DNA of 64,000 nucleotides from Heliocidaris erythrogramma (Eukaryota > Echinodermata > Echinoidea > Camarodonta > Echinometridae): positions 38,519,119 through 38,583,118 of the forward strand of contig CM046858.1 in assembly GCA_025617745.1 (NCBI GenBank), written 5' to 3'. Both the position numbers and the translations under genes were made by a program. Shown piece after piece: positions 1-12,713 of this stretch. A model generated the notes under the pieces. It was not told the DNA's origin and did not search any database. It worked only from the letters and a program-made list of their open reading frames with translations. Every line of letters starts with the position of its first letter. Positions within the stretch are counted from its first letter, which is position 1.

Positions 1-518
1 CCCCCAGATGTAATGTACAAACTGTAAATTGCTCTCCTCTCATACTCATGGCTCTTGATAATTTAATAGAGCTCTATGGAACTTTCCTGAGGTATATCTC
101 TCTCTGCTTCATATTTTTCCACTGATAGAGCTCACATGCGAATATGACTACATATATGTAAATAGATAACAAACTTGGTATCCCTGATATCTTTCTTAAC
201 TGAGCCTAAGTAGTTTCTACTTCCAACCTCTTTGCTGCTACAAATGTACATTCTTGAGTCTCATTCCCTACTGTAAAAACCATGTGCATGAAACTTTCCC
301 AAATTTCTTGAATGGTCGAGATTCGCGAAAAATCAATGCCGTGAAATATTAGAATTATTTAGATAGAATCAAAACGTGAAACATTTCCCTTTCGCAAAAC
401 TTTCATGCCATGAAAATGGTCAACATTTTAAACAACTCACAAAATTTTATAATCACAAAATTTTCTGGTTTTAAAGTAGGACTTTACTTCACAACTATAT
501 GTACAATATATTTCAAAG

Positions 519-635
519 TCAGATTGAAAAAGCACAGAAATGCTATTAAAAAGGTCATGACATCTGTAAGGAAATCAAAATCAGATTGAAAAGCACAGAA
601 ATGCTAAAAAGGTCATGACATCTGTAAGGAAATCA
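519..635. repeat. two-copy tandem duplication, about 60 bp
   Basis: Two near-identical copies lie head to tail (519-579 and 580-635). Both read from TCAGATTGAAAA through GGTCATGACATCTGTAAGG. The second copy is a few bases shorter in its A-runs. The high similarity suggests a recent local duplication. Confidence 0.8.
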
Positions 636-1781
636 GAGAGGGGATGGTGATGGTATTTTTAAAGTTTTTTTTCACAATGAATAGCAAGCTGAGCTTTTCC
701 TGTAGGGAAAAAAATCAAAACTACTTCAACCTGTGCTCAGTCCACACAATAGGGTTCAAAGAGTGGTCAGTCAGTGCACTGAAACTTTGAAAAGTGGAAA
801 TTTGGTCATTTGGGGACACTTTCTGTGAAAACCAGCAGGAGTACGTCTGATCTCATTCAACAAGCATCCTTTCATGCTGGGGACACACAGGAGGTCCTGG
901 CTTTTAGTTTAGAAAAGGTTTGACAGAAGATATAAAACCTTGCTACTGTACACCTCGTAGGCCTATACATGTATCATTGTCAATATTTTGATATATATGC
1001 AAAATTTTTGGGCCTATAATAACAATATTGAAACATTTCAGTGTATTTTCTTTACCCTGTACATGAACATTTGACAGTCCATAGTAAAGTCTATTAAAGT
1101 TATATGTAATAATTTTAATGAATACAAATTAATCTGCAATGTTAAAAGTGGTACAATGTACAAAAGTAATTCATGAGATCTTTAGAAATATCACTCACTG
1201 CACTGGGTACAAAAAGTATGTTTTAAACATTTTAAGTAGAGTGTGGATGGGGCATCTTGTGCAGGTCGATTGACTTACAGTTACAGTACTGGAATAATAT
1301 CTAAATTTATTTTAAGAGTTCTCCAGCATACTGTACACTTGTACATTTAGCAAAGTACTCTCAAGTCCAAACCCCTTTTGTAAAAACAGAAGTAAATGTA
1401 TACAAAAATACACTGATATTATTGTCATTTTGTTTTACCTGAAAACTTCCCAAAACTTGTGATGGTGTGAACACATGTAAACGTGTAGGCTGTAATGAGC
1501 ATCTGGAGTACACATTTTGATGCTGATAAATGATGGCACAGTGCATTCATGACATTGATGTATGGTATGTTCAAGGCAACAATTTACCATCACATTTCTG
1601 CGGTATGCACAGGGTCAAGTCTAACAATGTGTTCTTTTTATTTAACATTTTGTATTAAATGTGATGATACAGGCTGAAAGTACATGTATATGTACATGTA
1701 TGAGGTAGTCTGCAGCATTTTCATGTCTTGCAATAGATATGATTGTTCAAACAGGATTCATAAATATGAACATTTCATGCA

Positions 1782-2070
1782 TTACTCCGAAGGTTCGTTA
1801 TTCCAAAGGTTCGTAATACCGAAAATGAAATAGGGTTCGTAATCCCGAAAATGAAAACGGGTTCATATTTCTGAAAATGTAATATATAGAGCCCAACGTA
1901 CTGTAACTTTTGAAATTATAAACCTTCGGAAATATGAACCCGTTTTCATTTTCAGAATTACGAACCCTATGTCATTTTCGGAATTATGAACCTTCGGAAA
2001 TTCAAACCTTCGAAATTTGAAAATTCAGAAAAACGAACCTTAAAAATCATGAACCTTTGGAAAAACGACA
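1782..2070. repeat. palindromic repeat with TTCGTAAT/CCGAAAATGA sub-units
   Basis: The left part (about 1782-1876) contains several copies of GGTTCGTAAT...CCGAAAATGAAA. The right part (about 1920-2010) holds the reverse complement, with TTTTCATTTTC and ATTACGAACCC. The two halves form an imperfect inverted repeat around a 40-50 bp centre, and the arms themselves are built of short direct repeats. This looks like a non-autonomous DNA element. Family and target duplication are not determined. Confidence 0.6.
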
Positions 2071-4520
2071 TGTAAATATCTATACCCACCCCGTTGCCTG
2101 CATCCCATGAATCTCAACCACTCACCTCCTATCACGTGATTACAACCTAGTGAACTCAATTATTTGATGAATTGCCTGGACCGTGTATATGTACATGTAT
2201 GTGATAATTTATGGTAGGATATCCTGGCTAAGCTTCCGGTCTTTAATATGCTTTAATATGCACGCAGACCTTTGTAGTTAGGATGCTGCATTAACATGTC
2301 CTTGAGAAGGTTTAAAACGCTTTCTCGGTTTCAATCCGATACACCCTTCTAAATGGTTTCCTGTGCCACAGTTGAAGACTTCCCATCTACAAGATGAATA
2401 CTGAAACACTTTCATTACTTGTTTTAAGAATCAAACATTTAACTATTAAATGTTTTGACATAGAAATCAAATAAAATATGTATTACCATATAAATGTTTC
2501 TTTTTCTTTTTCATGTTTTTTGTTCACAGGAGCGTTTTTTGGCTTTGGGGTTGTAAAAGAGTGATTTTCTGAGTGATTTTTATGGTTTTTTAATTGCTTG
2601 TTTACCAGAACTCTTCTGGAGCTTTCTAGAGCTAAATCGCTTTACTGCTTCTTTTTTTTTCTTGCTGGTAGGCCTAAAAAAATGTCTTGTAATGTGAAGA
2701 GTGTGAAGAGTGTTCATAGTCGTCCATGTGTACAATATAATTTAACGTGAAAATTCATGCAAAAAAAATTATTTTGTTTGTATAATACATGTATTAAAGC
2801 ACACTATTATGCACAGATACTTGTATTGTACATGTATGTAGGAGATACAATACAATACAGCCACAAACTATACCAACACACGCCCCTTAGGGAAATGCCT
2901 GTTTCTGTCATTGACTCTCAATGTGTCCTGGCCTTCATTGTACTGGGCAATCACTACGTACAGACAGAGCATATAAAGAGAAAATCCACAACAGGCCTAC
3001 AACAAATCTACAATGTAAACATGTGTGGTATACTAACTGCAGAGTGTGGGTGTACATGTAGGCCTATACATGTGGTGTACGAATACCAACATAAATGGGA
3101 CACAAATTTGCCAACCCACTTTCTCATATTTTATATTTCTGCTGATAGGAGTAAATGAGAATGATATCCCCCAACGTACATCTACAGAATATATTGATAG
3201 TATTTATTGTACACATACTTGTACATATGTAAAGTAAACCCAATTATACTACCTATACAGTGTATCTAATCCAGAATAGGTTGAAGTGCATTCTTTTATT
3301 TGTTAATGAATCCAAGTCGAAAATTTCTGATATTCTACTTTAAAGCCCTCAATATAAAACAATTCACATGTACACATTTCAGGTTTAAAAAAAAAGTTCT
3401 GGCTCATGTAGAAATTAAGCCTTCATCTAGATCATAGCAAATATTATTTTCAAGGTATAAATTTTCATAATACTGTACTACAGGCAGTGAATGTCATTAC
3501 AATGATTCTCAAAAAGTATTGTTGCTTCCCAAATTAATGTGGACATGAAGGCCTACATACATGTACCAAGCAGGTACACATACTAGGCAAGCTTGCCTAG
3601 TACCTTCTTGTACACTGTACAGGCATACACTGTTGCATGGTAAATATTTCTGAAAACAATGAACCGCCAAAGCATTGTCATTGGCTATGACAGTACATTC
3701 ACAACACTGCTCATGTAAGCACAAGGAGTTATCACAGAACTCCTTGGTAAGCCCAAGGAGGTACATGTATGTAGTATGTACAGGTACATTGTAAAATAGA
3801 CCAACTTCTACTGGGTACATGTATGATGAGCTTGTGGTTATTTTGTGGATGTCTGAACAATGTGGTTTGTTCATGTACAGTAGTTCCAATTTCATAGTCA
3901 TAAAGTGGTATTCAAAGGCAAACTACAACTGCCACATGGCATGTTCCACAATAATTTATGCCCCTCAAAAACACACCCACTCATGAACTTTTCCATGGGG
4001 TCACCTGCTCCAAATATAACCCCATGGTGACCTTCTTGGGGGTGCACGCTGTGACACACACACAGCTGGCTTTTTCATTCAAATTTCTCCACAGCAACTA
4101 GCTTTTCTGCTAGGCCCTGATGGAAGTACAGTCTCTATGAAGTATCCCTTGGGTCTTGGCATCATTTTTTTTAATGACTTTAATGCATGAATCATGCAGG
4201 TTAGCCAGGATGATCAAGCTGGCACTGGCAAAATCATTCAATGTGTGTACAGTGGTATAAAAAGATGATGTGGGCCTTCACTTTATGGCATGTAGCAGAC
4301 AGCTAGTTCGCAGGGACAAACCCTGGTCAGTCGTAAAAGAGTGTCTGCACTGTAAGACTACCATAGGCCATCTAATGTCATATAGCTGCTACTGACAAGA
4401 CCAGAAGGTCTGGCAAATATTTCAGTACAGGTGTAAATTGCACTGAACCCTGTGTTATGCACCTTTTAGGACTTGCAAAGGGATAGGTTGAAATGAGATC
4501 ATCTTTTGATACATGTATTA

Positions 4521-4738
4521 GAGTGAAACCTGCTTTAAAGGCCACCTGTATAGAAAGATGACAGGCTGTCTATAAAGACTACATTAAATTATTCCCCTGA
4601 AATGATGTTTCTCATTGAAACATGTGTTAAAGGAAACCTGTGTATAAAGACCACCTGGCTACATGTAGGCCAAGAAAGACTGCTTTTTACAGTGTGTGTA
4701 TGTCTCCCTCAGGTGGTTTTTCCATACAGGTTTCATTG
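4521..4738. mobile_element. degenerate MITE, pogo/Tc1-like ends (TA target)
   Basis: The stretch begins TA-GAGTGAAACCTGCTTTA and ends in the inverted form CAGGTTTCATTG-TA. Internal words are CCACCTGTATAGAAAGA and GTCTATAAAGACTAC. Better copies of the same family lie at 52,363-52,497 and 55,088-55,277, where both ends are CAGTGAAACCTG/CAGGTTTGACTG inside TA dinucleotides. This copy is older and more diverged. Confidence 0.55.
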
Positions 4739-5117
4739 TATCATGATGACTTCATCCTGTGAGTGAAAAAAGCCAACATCATGAGCTATTAAATGTATAC
4801 ATGTACCATGCCGTCCTTGTAGTTAGTAGGATCAACGTGTGCCTGACAGTCAGAGCAGCCATGAGTCATACCGACAGGGGAAACCTGGGACTAAGAGGAA
4901 ATTACATGGAGGGCAGTCAATGTTCGTTTGTCTGGCACTCAGCCTGTGCATAAGGAGGTTGCATTATTCATGACTAGCAAAATGAGGGAGAAACTCACAA
5001 ATCTCCATGGATAACACGTACATGTACCCGAGTTGTACCGGCAATTTCTTGCCACAGTAAAATGAGGAGTGCTTTTTAGCCACGTACATGTACATGTAGG
5101 CCGACATGTATGGCTAG

Positions 5118-5519
5118 AGTGCCCACGTCTGCGCAGTGCCCATGTCTGCGCACACGCGTAACTGCGCGATTCGGTAGGTATTCATGCAAAAACTGAGTCA
5201 AAATAATGAAAAAAAGGTCTTATTTCAGACATTTTATTCACGAGCCTCAAAATGTTGTCTTTCACGTCAAAACTCCCGAACTGCGTGTACAATGAATGAG
5301 TGCGCAGACATAGGCACCATTGTTTTTTTCAATTTTGAAATGACACGGCCACCGTTTCTTGTGAAAATGATGTTGTTCTTGCTCTAATTTTGATGAGATT
5401 TTTGTCAAACTTACTCTTTAGAATATCAGGAATAATATAAAATAAAGCTTTAGAGAAATATTAAAGAAATTCTTGTTCATTTTCAGGTCAAAACCTTAGG
5501 TGCGCAGACAAAGGGCTCC
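5118..5519. repeat. possible MITE with GTCTGCGCAC inverted ends
   Basis: The left end carries two close copies of GTGCCCAYGTCTGCGCA. The right end carries the inverted form GGTGCGCAGACAAAGGGC, and a further GTGCGCAGACATAGGCAC lies between them. The arrangement suggests a small terminal-inverted-repeat element. I could not define a target duplication, so the boundaries are approximate. Confidence 0.35.
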
Positions 5520-6071
5520 CCATCATACATTGTATGTTACTTGGCACATTCTGATGTTTTTATGGACAATATTAAATGTCAGTTTCACTATTAATACAAA
5601 ATAGTCTTTAAAAATGTCATCACATTAAAACTGATTGATAGATTTTAAATTTCAAGACATAACATGTACAATACATGTACTTGTACATGTATCCTTTATT
5701 GAGATATGATTTTGATTTTTGAATAATTCAGGTATCCACATGTACATGTACATGTATGTAAGCTGGCTAAAAGTACAGACCATCATTCTAGAATGACCAT
5801 AATTTCCCCTACGGCACATGTGTGATATTCTTGAGCATAAAGTGCAGTATACCAGCCAGGGCTTGACACTTACGGGTGACCGGTCTAGGTCCGGACCCCA
5901 CAAATTTGAACATTTCAATGTAGGGCTCAATGCATGTACAGTATACAGATGCTAAAATATCTATGCGGATCCCCTACGGATAAAAGGTTAGTGTGTAGCC
6001 CTGTAGTATGGGAAGAATATCAGTTTTTGCTAAATTGCAAGTCCTCTTAAAAAGTCTGAGGCAACTGAGTC

Positions 6072-6214
6072 CTGGGGAGCGTTTCATGAAAGGAAGTTGT
6101 CGGATATTTTATCCGACAACTGTTATAAGCTACTGAAATCGTTGCATCTGATTGGCTGAGAGCTAATTTGTCGGATAAAATATGTGACAAGTCCTTTCAT
6201 GAAACACCCCCCAG
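6072..6214. mobile_element. palindromic MITE, family A (CTGGGGAGCGTTTCATGAAA)
   Basis: The ends are inverted repeats (CTGGGGAGCGTTTCATGAAA against its complement). Next come a TTGTCGGATA stem and a shared core reading GTTATAAGCTACTGAAATC and CTGATTGGCTGAGAGC. Other family A copies lie at 12,034-12,168, 21,265-21,406, 45,615-45,752 and 59,266-59,407. It is non-coding; the whole unit could fold into one long hairpin. Confidence 0.8.
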
Positions 6215-7353
6215 GAGATCAGACAGTGACTGAAAAGGGATACCTACATGTATTGTACATGTACATGTACCTTGATAATATTTAAAATCCTTGAAGTACA
6301 GAGATGACCCTCGTGGGTTCATGGTTACATGTATGTAAAGGTGGAAAATTCGATCTACAATATGTACATGTTAGTAAAGTTTTCAAAGAGCTCGAAATAT
6401 ATACAATCAAACAAAAGTTTTAGAACTTTGTACTTGTTATCTCGTTAAATTGATGACTAATGTTTCTAATGTATTTCTGTATAGCATACATGTATTCGTC
6501 TCCACAACACCTGGTTACTAAGTAAATACACCTGCTTTGCATAATGGCATTTCCATGGATAGAATCCACTTTGCATACATGACTACATGTACATCAGTAG
6601 TTGCTACATTAGGCAAGCCTGTGGCTAGCTTTTGAATAGTCATGAAAAGCATTTGTTCAAGAAAAAAACGTACAGTTGTGTACACATGCGCATGTACATG
6701 TACACAAAATATTAGTAAACCGGTCTAAAGGGAAATTTTGAAATGGCTTTGAACAGCTTTACAGTACACACAGAATGCATTTTAATATGGGTGCAGTTTA
6801 GTTTTCAGTCTTGGTGCTTCCTGTGTTATTACACTGTTATTACACGGTGTCTTCTCCGATAATCCCTTAAAGATCAAGTTCCTCCCGCGCGGCTGCTGAC
6901 ATGACGTCGGTCTCGAGGAAGGGTGCGTGATGATGTCACTTCAGGAGTGAGGTGAGTCACATGATAGGGTATACAAGCACGTCACAATGAAGTGTGTATA
7001 TATTGAGCTATTATGGAAATTAGAACCCTATTTTAAAGTCATGTACACCTGTATGTACAATTATTTTTAGAATACAATTACAACCAACCTGTGCTACAGT
7101 GTACATTGTAATTTCAGAGAAAGTTTCATTCTCCCCATTCAAGAAAGGAAATATTTAGAAAAACTAGAGTTTAATTCGTCATGACGAATTAGGTGATCTG
7201 TCTTTCACTTTGTACGATCATGATTGTAATCAGGATGATCATAATAATGGGGAAATGCTAAACTGAAGATAGGAAGTCAAGAATGCCATGAATGGAGATG
7301 CTTCTTGAGGACAGGAATGTAGCAAAATGTGTGAAACGGTCATTGTAAAAAGA

Positions 7354-7510
7354 TTACGGTGATGATGATAATGGTGATGATGATGAAGATGATAATATAA
7401 TGATGGTGATGATAATGATATTCATGATGATTATGGTGTTGGTGATTTTGAAGATGATTGATGATATAATGATGATAATGATAATGATGATAATGATGGG
7501 GATAATGGTA
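7354..7510. repeat. (GAT)n/(GATAAT)n microsatellite
   Basis: Imperfect GATGATAATGATG repeats fill this stretch. It lies inside the Helitron-like element. The apparent Ile/Met-rich open frames on both strands are a by-product of the repeat. Confidence 0.85.
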
Positions 7511-7897
7511 AGGATCATGACTGCAATGACAGTGACGTTAACCATGCCAAATATGAACGAGAAATCACATTTCGTTATGAAGATACGACCATAAGTTGAT
7601 TTGTAGAAAATGGCGTCTAGATGACGTCACAATAAGATAATTAAGATAATTGACTAAGCCAATTTTGAGAAATTGTGATATCTAATAGGACTAATGATAT
7701 TGTAGGATAGCTTTAATACACGTCAGTGAAACAGATTTTCCATAGGGATATACATAAACCACTGCACAGCACTTTGCAATAGACATAACATGCAAAATAA
7801 GGCATTTTATTACTTGGTTTGTGATTGTTTATGTTATAATAGTCGTAGAGGATGGTAAAATGACAAGTAAAAAGAAGCAAAAAAAAAAAAAAAAAAA

Positions 7898-7964
7898 TCG
7901 GCCCCGGGGATCGAACCAGGTACCTTGACCATGGTAGTCATGTGCTTTACCGATAGACCAAAAT
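7898..7964 (-). ncRNA. tRNA-like sequence with pol III A and B boxes (SINE head or pseudogene)
   Basis: On the minus strand an A box TGGTCTATCGG (7,950-7,960) is followed 32 nt later by a perfect B box GGTTCGATCCC (7,907-7,917). The T-arm pairs as CCTGG/CCCGG around TTCGATC. A T-run follows, as a pol III terminator would. The anticodon arm (TGAC/GTCA, loop TACCATG) is short and lacks U33, and the acceptor stem is not evident. It is therefore probably not a functional tRNA gene but a tRNA-derived SINE or pseudogene carried in the larger element. Confidence 0.5.
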
Positions 7965-10900
7965 ATTTCCCATAGAGATAACACGTAAACGAAAAACGTG
8001 ATTCTCAAATCCCATTTGGTACTGAAAAATTGGGCATGATCCCGACATCTGATCAAAAATTGGAGGGCTTACTAATAAAAGCTTATAGTCTCAGCTACAA
8101 CATATTAAAATCTGGAAGGAAATAGACCAAAAATAACTGAGATACTGCTCAGAGAACGATGTCATGTAGATTCATGATTCGAAAAAAAATCATCTTCCAT
8201 AGACATAACACGCAAATAGGGAAAAATTTGACATGTCGTCTTTAATTGAAGATTTCAGTGTGATGACGTCATCAAAATGAATAATGGTGGCAAGATGTCT
8301 CGTAGAGAATTGTTGCAGCTATAACATATCAAAATTTGGGAGAAAAACGACCAATAATTACGAATCTAGAGCCAAATTTGCATAAATGTGATGACGTCAA
8401 AACATGAAAAATGGAAATTTTGACTTCTGGTGCCATTTTGATGACGTCATAATGTTTATATGGATGAAATGATACATGAAATGAAATCTATGATTCATAC
8501 CCTACCTGATGATGACAAAAAATTTGGGGGTCAACGGACTATCTAACGAGCTACAATGAATTTTGTAGAGGCATGTTTTTGCACGTTTTTACGTTATTTT
8601 CGCCATAGACGCGCGCACGGATTTCGAACTTTGACGCGCCCGTACGACCTTATTATTGATTGAAATTGATTCAAATTGATGGAAATGATGAAGAAAAGTG
8701 TCAGGATTGCAAATCAATTAAAAAAACAGCGTTCTAACGTTATTTACGATTTGTGCGCGCGTAAAACGCGCGCGCGGACGCTTACGCACGGACATTTTTG
8801 AAATGCTCAAACTGACCTGAAACGTGTGCAGACTTGATCCTACGTGATTTTGAGCATTTTAAAATTTTGACGCGCGCGTACGCGTACGTCCTGACCTCTA
8901 GATGACCTGTGAGGACATGACCTGATGACCCGTCATGTGAAGTTTATGTGATGTAAATATAGTTGATTTTTGATGATCGATTATGAAGATATAATCGATC
9001 TTGTAAATTTACAAAATGGCGTCTTGATGACGTCATGATAACCTGATGACCTTGAATGAGATGCCACATCTTGACATTGACCAGTCTGATAAGTGACGAA
9101 AATTTGAAGAAAATTGAGAATGAAATTTTTGAGGAATCATGGTAACAAGAAAATGGGCGAAAAATAAAAATAAATAAAGAATAAATAAATAAATAAATAA
9201 TAAAGAAGAAAAATCTTGACGAAATTAAGAGGTGATCTGTCGATGTACGACAGATCACCTAATTATGACCTTGGGGAGAAAAGGAAATAACAAGGATCAT
9301 ACAGTCTCGCACTTGACCTTTTTTATCACAGCTGATATAGAGCAAAGGAGAGTAATTGCTCCTTTCCTTTACCAAAGTTCATTGATTTCCACAAGTTCCA
9401 TGGACATGTACGGAAGTACTATACAATGTACTTTTCTACAATGGTTACTCTTTATATTACCCTACAGCTTGCCAGACAAAGCAACAATTAGTCAACTACA
9501 TGTAACTTCTATCAATTGTAAAACAGATGTGAAACATGTACTGTATCCTTAATGCAAAATCTGGTTTATCGCAAGTAGCTTTTTACTTGATCTCTCCATT
9601 TAAAAAAAAATCCTAGAGATTAACTTTCATGTACATACAATTACAACCAACCTGTGCTACAGTGTACATTGTAATTTCAGAGAAAGTTTCATTCTCCACA
9701 TTCAAGAAAGGAAATATTTAGAAAAATGACGACCTTGGGGGTGAAAAGGAAATAACAAGGATCATACAGTCTCGCACTTGACCTTTTTTATCACAGCTGA
9801 TATAGAGCAAAGGAGAGTAATTGCTCCTTTCCTTACCAAAGTTCATTGATTTCCACAAGTTCCATGGACATGTACATGGAAGTACTATACAATGTACTTT
9901 TCTACAATGGTTACTCTTATTACCCTACAGCTTGCCAGACAAAGCAACAATTAGTCAACTACATGTAACTTCTATCAATTGTAAAACAGATGTGAAACAT
10001 GTACTGTATCCTTAATGCAAAATCTGGTTTATCGCAAGTAGCTTTTTACTTGATCTCTCCATTTAAAAAAAAATCCTAGAGATTAACTTTCATGTACATG
10101 TACATGTACAAATGTGCATGTACTTTGACATAATTTTGTAAAGTTTCCCAGAGCTCTGTTCGAACCTTCTGGGGGCAAATCGCTTAAATCACTCTTGTGT
10201 TATTAAATCTCTTTGCCAATCACACAGGAGTTGGAAAAAGCATATTTGATCATTTTTACACTGGCCCAGTAAGGTCTGAGCTTAGACCTCCATTCAGGTG
10301 CACATTCTACCCACCCCATTCACATACTGTAATAACATATGAATCATGCGCAAGAACACATGCCAAATTGTTACAGCTCAGTGCATCCAATTCGGAATGA
10401 ATGAAGATGGTTGAATGAACAGAATAATTCCAGTCAGAAACGATGTCTGTATACATGTACATGTACTGTAGATGATTCACTCACCACCCACAGACAGAAA
10501 TCACCATTTGTCATTCATCAAACAAATGATTAACAACAAATACTTTACAATAAACTTGAATCCTCAACGTTGAATTTAAGGTACATGTACATTGTACGTG
10601 TAAACATTTATGTACTATATTTAGCTAAGTTTGAATACTTGCTAGTTGCTACCTTGGCATATTTTTGAAAACTGATTTACTCCGCTGCCCACTTTGTACA
10701 TATACACGTTTACTCATTAAAGAGACATGATGGCTCAGTAGGAGCAATGCAGCACTTTTTATTCAATTTCCATAACCAGGAGAACCTAATGTACATGTAC
10801 AGTAGAATCAAAATCAAGTTGCTGCACTATTGGCCTTTGTTAAAGGCAAAGGTATTTTTTAAAGAAAAATTTAACCCCCACCCCCACCAAAAGCAGTAGG

Positions 10901-11058
10901 ATTACTACATGTACATGTATTTTCACTACTGGCTACTCTTGTGCATTGTGATGTGTAGCACTCAATACAAAGGTGTAATTTATCATTCTCCCCTCCCAAT
11001 CTACACCCACACTCATTTGCAGCAAGTCAGATATACATGTACCTGTAGAGTGCACACT

Positions 11059-11386
11059 GACCCCATTCTCATTACAAGGGATAGAGCGCTCTAGCGCGCG
11101 CTGGATCGCGCCACCTCTAAGGTGAGAACGCGGCGATGTCCTTTTGGCCCGCTCCACGGCACTCCACAGCGATCCCAAACCAGACCACCTCTGCGGGGTG
11201 GTCCACAAGAGATAGCGTGATCTAGAGCACGCCTATTCGCAGTTCACTGTGCAGAGAGTGGCAAGATAGATCGCGCTACCCTCTGCAGATGTGAACACTC
11301 GGTGTGCCAGCGGCGTGCCAGTGGACCTCCTTGGCACGCCCACGATGGAGCGATCCACTTTCCAATCTCGTAATGAGAACGGGGTC
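11059..11386. mobile_element. MITE with GACCCCATTCTCATTAC ends
   Basis: The left end GACCCCATTCTCATTAC is matched by the inverted right end GTAATGAGAACGGGGTC. The interior is GC-rich and repeats GATCGCGC/GCGATC words, unlike the AT-rich flanks. It has no coding content. No clear target duplication was found. Confidence 0.65.
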
Positions 11387-12033
11387 TTATCCTTACAATC
11401 AAGACCCTGTGTCTAGACCACAGATGTCAAGGGGAGTGCAATGAATAGATTGGCAATGATGGTTTGAACTTCCTTCTTCCAGTATATCCTCTAAAATCTA
11501 GATCAGGTGCATGGTGAGCACTGACCGGTATGATGAATATCCTGGGAATACTTGGAATATTGCAGAGTAGCAATTCTCTTTTTCTTAGCAGGATTGGTCA
11601 TAATATCTTCATTACTCATTAAAGAGTTCCTCTAACCCTAACAGTCATTAATAACAATGACGGTCATCCTTTGCTCAGGACTCAAACATTGTACGCCCAG
11701 TGCACTTCCAACTCCAAGCAACCCAAATTTCAAAATTCTATAAACAGGGGGACCATGCATATACTGTATGGACCCTGAAAATAAAATGCTCTTCCAGACC
11801 CCCAGCAAAAAGGAACATGTACGGCAGCCATGCTTGCTGCATATATGACACATCATAAAACATAAGCAATTAATTAACCCTTCATATAAAGTTGGCTTGG
11901 ATGAAGGCAGAAAAATCCATTAAAACCTTTAGAGAAAGTTGCTTTATACCTTTGAAATTTGAGATCACCAAAGCACTAATGATATGGGGAATTCCCTACA
12001 TGTATGTACATGTACATGGACTGATATTGCAAT

Positions 12034-12168
12034 CGTTTCATGAAAGGACTTGTCAGATATTTTATCCGACAAATTTGCTCTCAGCCAATCAGATGCAAGG
12101 ATTTCAGTAGCTTATAACAGTTGTCGGATAAAATATCCGACAACTTCCTTTCATGAAACGCTCCCCAG
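12034..12168. mobile_element. palindromic MITE, family A
   Basis: Inverted ends (CGTTTCATGAAAGG / CCTTTCATGAAACGCTCCCCAG) and the core GCCAATCAGATGCAAGGATT identify this as a family A copy, in the orientation opposite to 6,072-6,214. Confidence 0.8.
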
Positions 12169-12713
12169 GTTCATGTTTTCTACCGGTACCTACATGTAAC
12201 TTTCACACAAAGTATCACTTTTCTGTAAGTTGTAAGGGGCCTTGTTTTTTGCATGGGAGGCTATGTACATGTATGCTATCCAATACATGTACAATTGTAT
12301 GCATTAAGAAATATCAATAGTAGAGACTGAAAATTGTTGTGTCCACTTGGTACAAGATTTAAGTTAAATCCAAAACAAGATCATCGAGCCTCATACTATA
12401 CTGCTCTGTACATGTACATCTACACAAATATCAGAATCAGAGCAATGTAAAGCAACGAATGAGGTCTTGTAACAGGTCACCACATTCATTCAACCCCACA
12501 AACATTTAATAAGATCTTAATGTAGACTAGACTTTGTACAGTTGATTTGATCTTTAGAATTAAGATCTTACATTGTATGCTGTAAAGTAAATCATCCTTA
12601 CAATATGTAATTCACAGCAGTGACAGCACCATGACTTAACAAGTACCGGGGTACCAAAATAAATGTATTCGGCATGTTTCCAATTTCTGGGGTTTTTTTA
12701 ACCGTTTCTTTCC

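Larger units (their letters stand above)
1..4520. other. non-coding DNA, no gene recognised
   Basis: I find no exon with recognisable protein similarity on either strand. Short open frames here lack splice sites, codon structure or known motifs. The stretch is AT-rich with many TACATGTA/ACATGTAC words. It probably belongs to a large first intron of the PICALM-type gene, whose first coding exon lies on the minus strand at 15.1 kb, but that is inference because no later exon of that gene was found. A small tandem duplication and a palindromic repeat inside it are listed separately. Confidence 0.5.
7164..9265 (-). mobile_element. non-autonomous Helitron-like (Helentron/HINE-type) element
   Basis: The boundaries come from comparison with the uninterrupted duplicate at 9.7 kb. 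Read on the minus strand, the element ends CTCTAG followed by a host T-run. Six bases before that end sits a perfect 18-bp palindrome, AATTCGTCATGACGAATT. This is the classic Helitron 3' arrangement of hairpin plus CTAG. The 5' end (AATTAGGTGATCTGTC) has its inverted partner immediately inside the 3' hairpin rather than at the tip. That asymmetry is typical of Helentron-derived elements. No target duplication is visible. It encodes no RepHel protein; the interior holds a GAT microsatellite, a tRNA-like sequence, five TGACGTCA octamers and CpG-rich segments. The 5' end lacks the canonical TC, so the subclass is uncertain. Confidence 0.6.
7072..10100. repeat. tandem duplication (about 0.46-kb unit), first copy split by insertion
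   Basis: The sequence starting CAATTACAACCAACCTGTGC occurs at about 7,072 and again at about 9,645. The part starting GACCTTGGGG and running to TTAACTTTCATGTACAT occurs at about 9,265-9,637 and again at about 9,728-10,100. In the second copy the two parts are contiguous. In the first they are separated by about 2.1 kb (7,164-9,265). The copies differ by only a few substitutions and short indels, so the duplication is fairly young and the second copy preserves the empty insertion site. Confidence 0.85.

Noticed and set aside
6880-6970. Possible enhancer with TGACGTC, GATGTCAC and GTGAGTCAC words
   Set aside because: A few CRE/AP-1-like words in an intron-like stretch are too little evidence without conservation data.
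7354-7594. Ile/Met-rich open frames on both strands
   Set aside because: They are produced by a GAT/GATAAT microsatellite.
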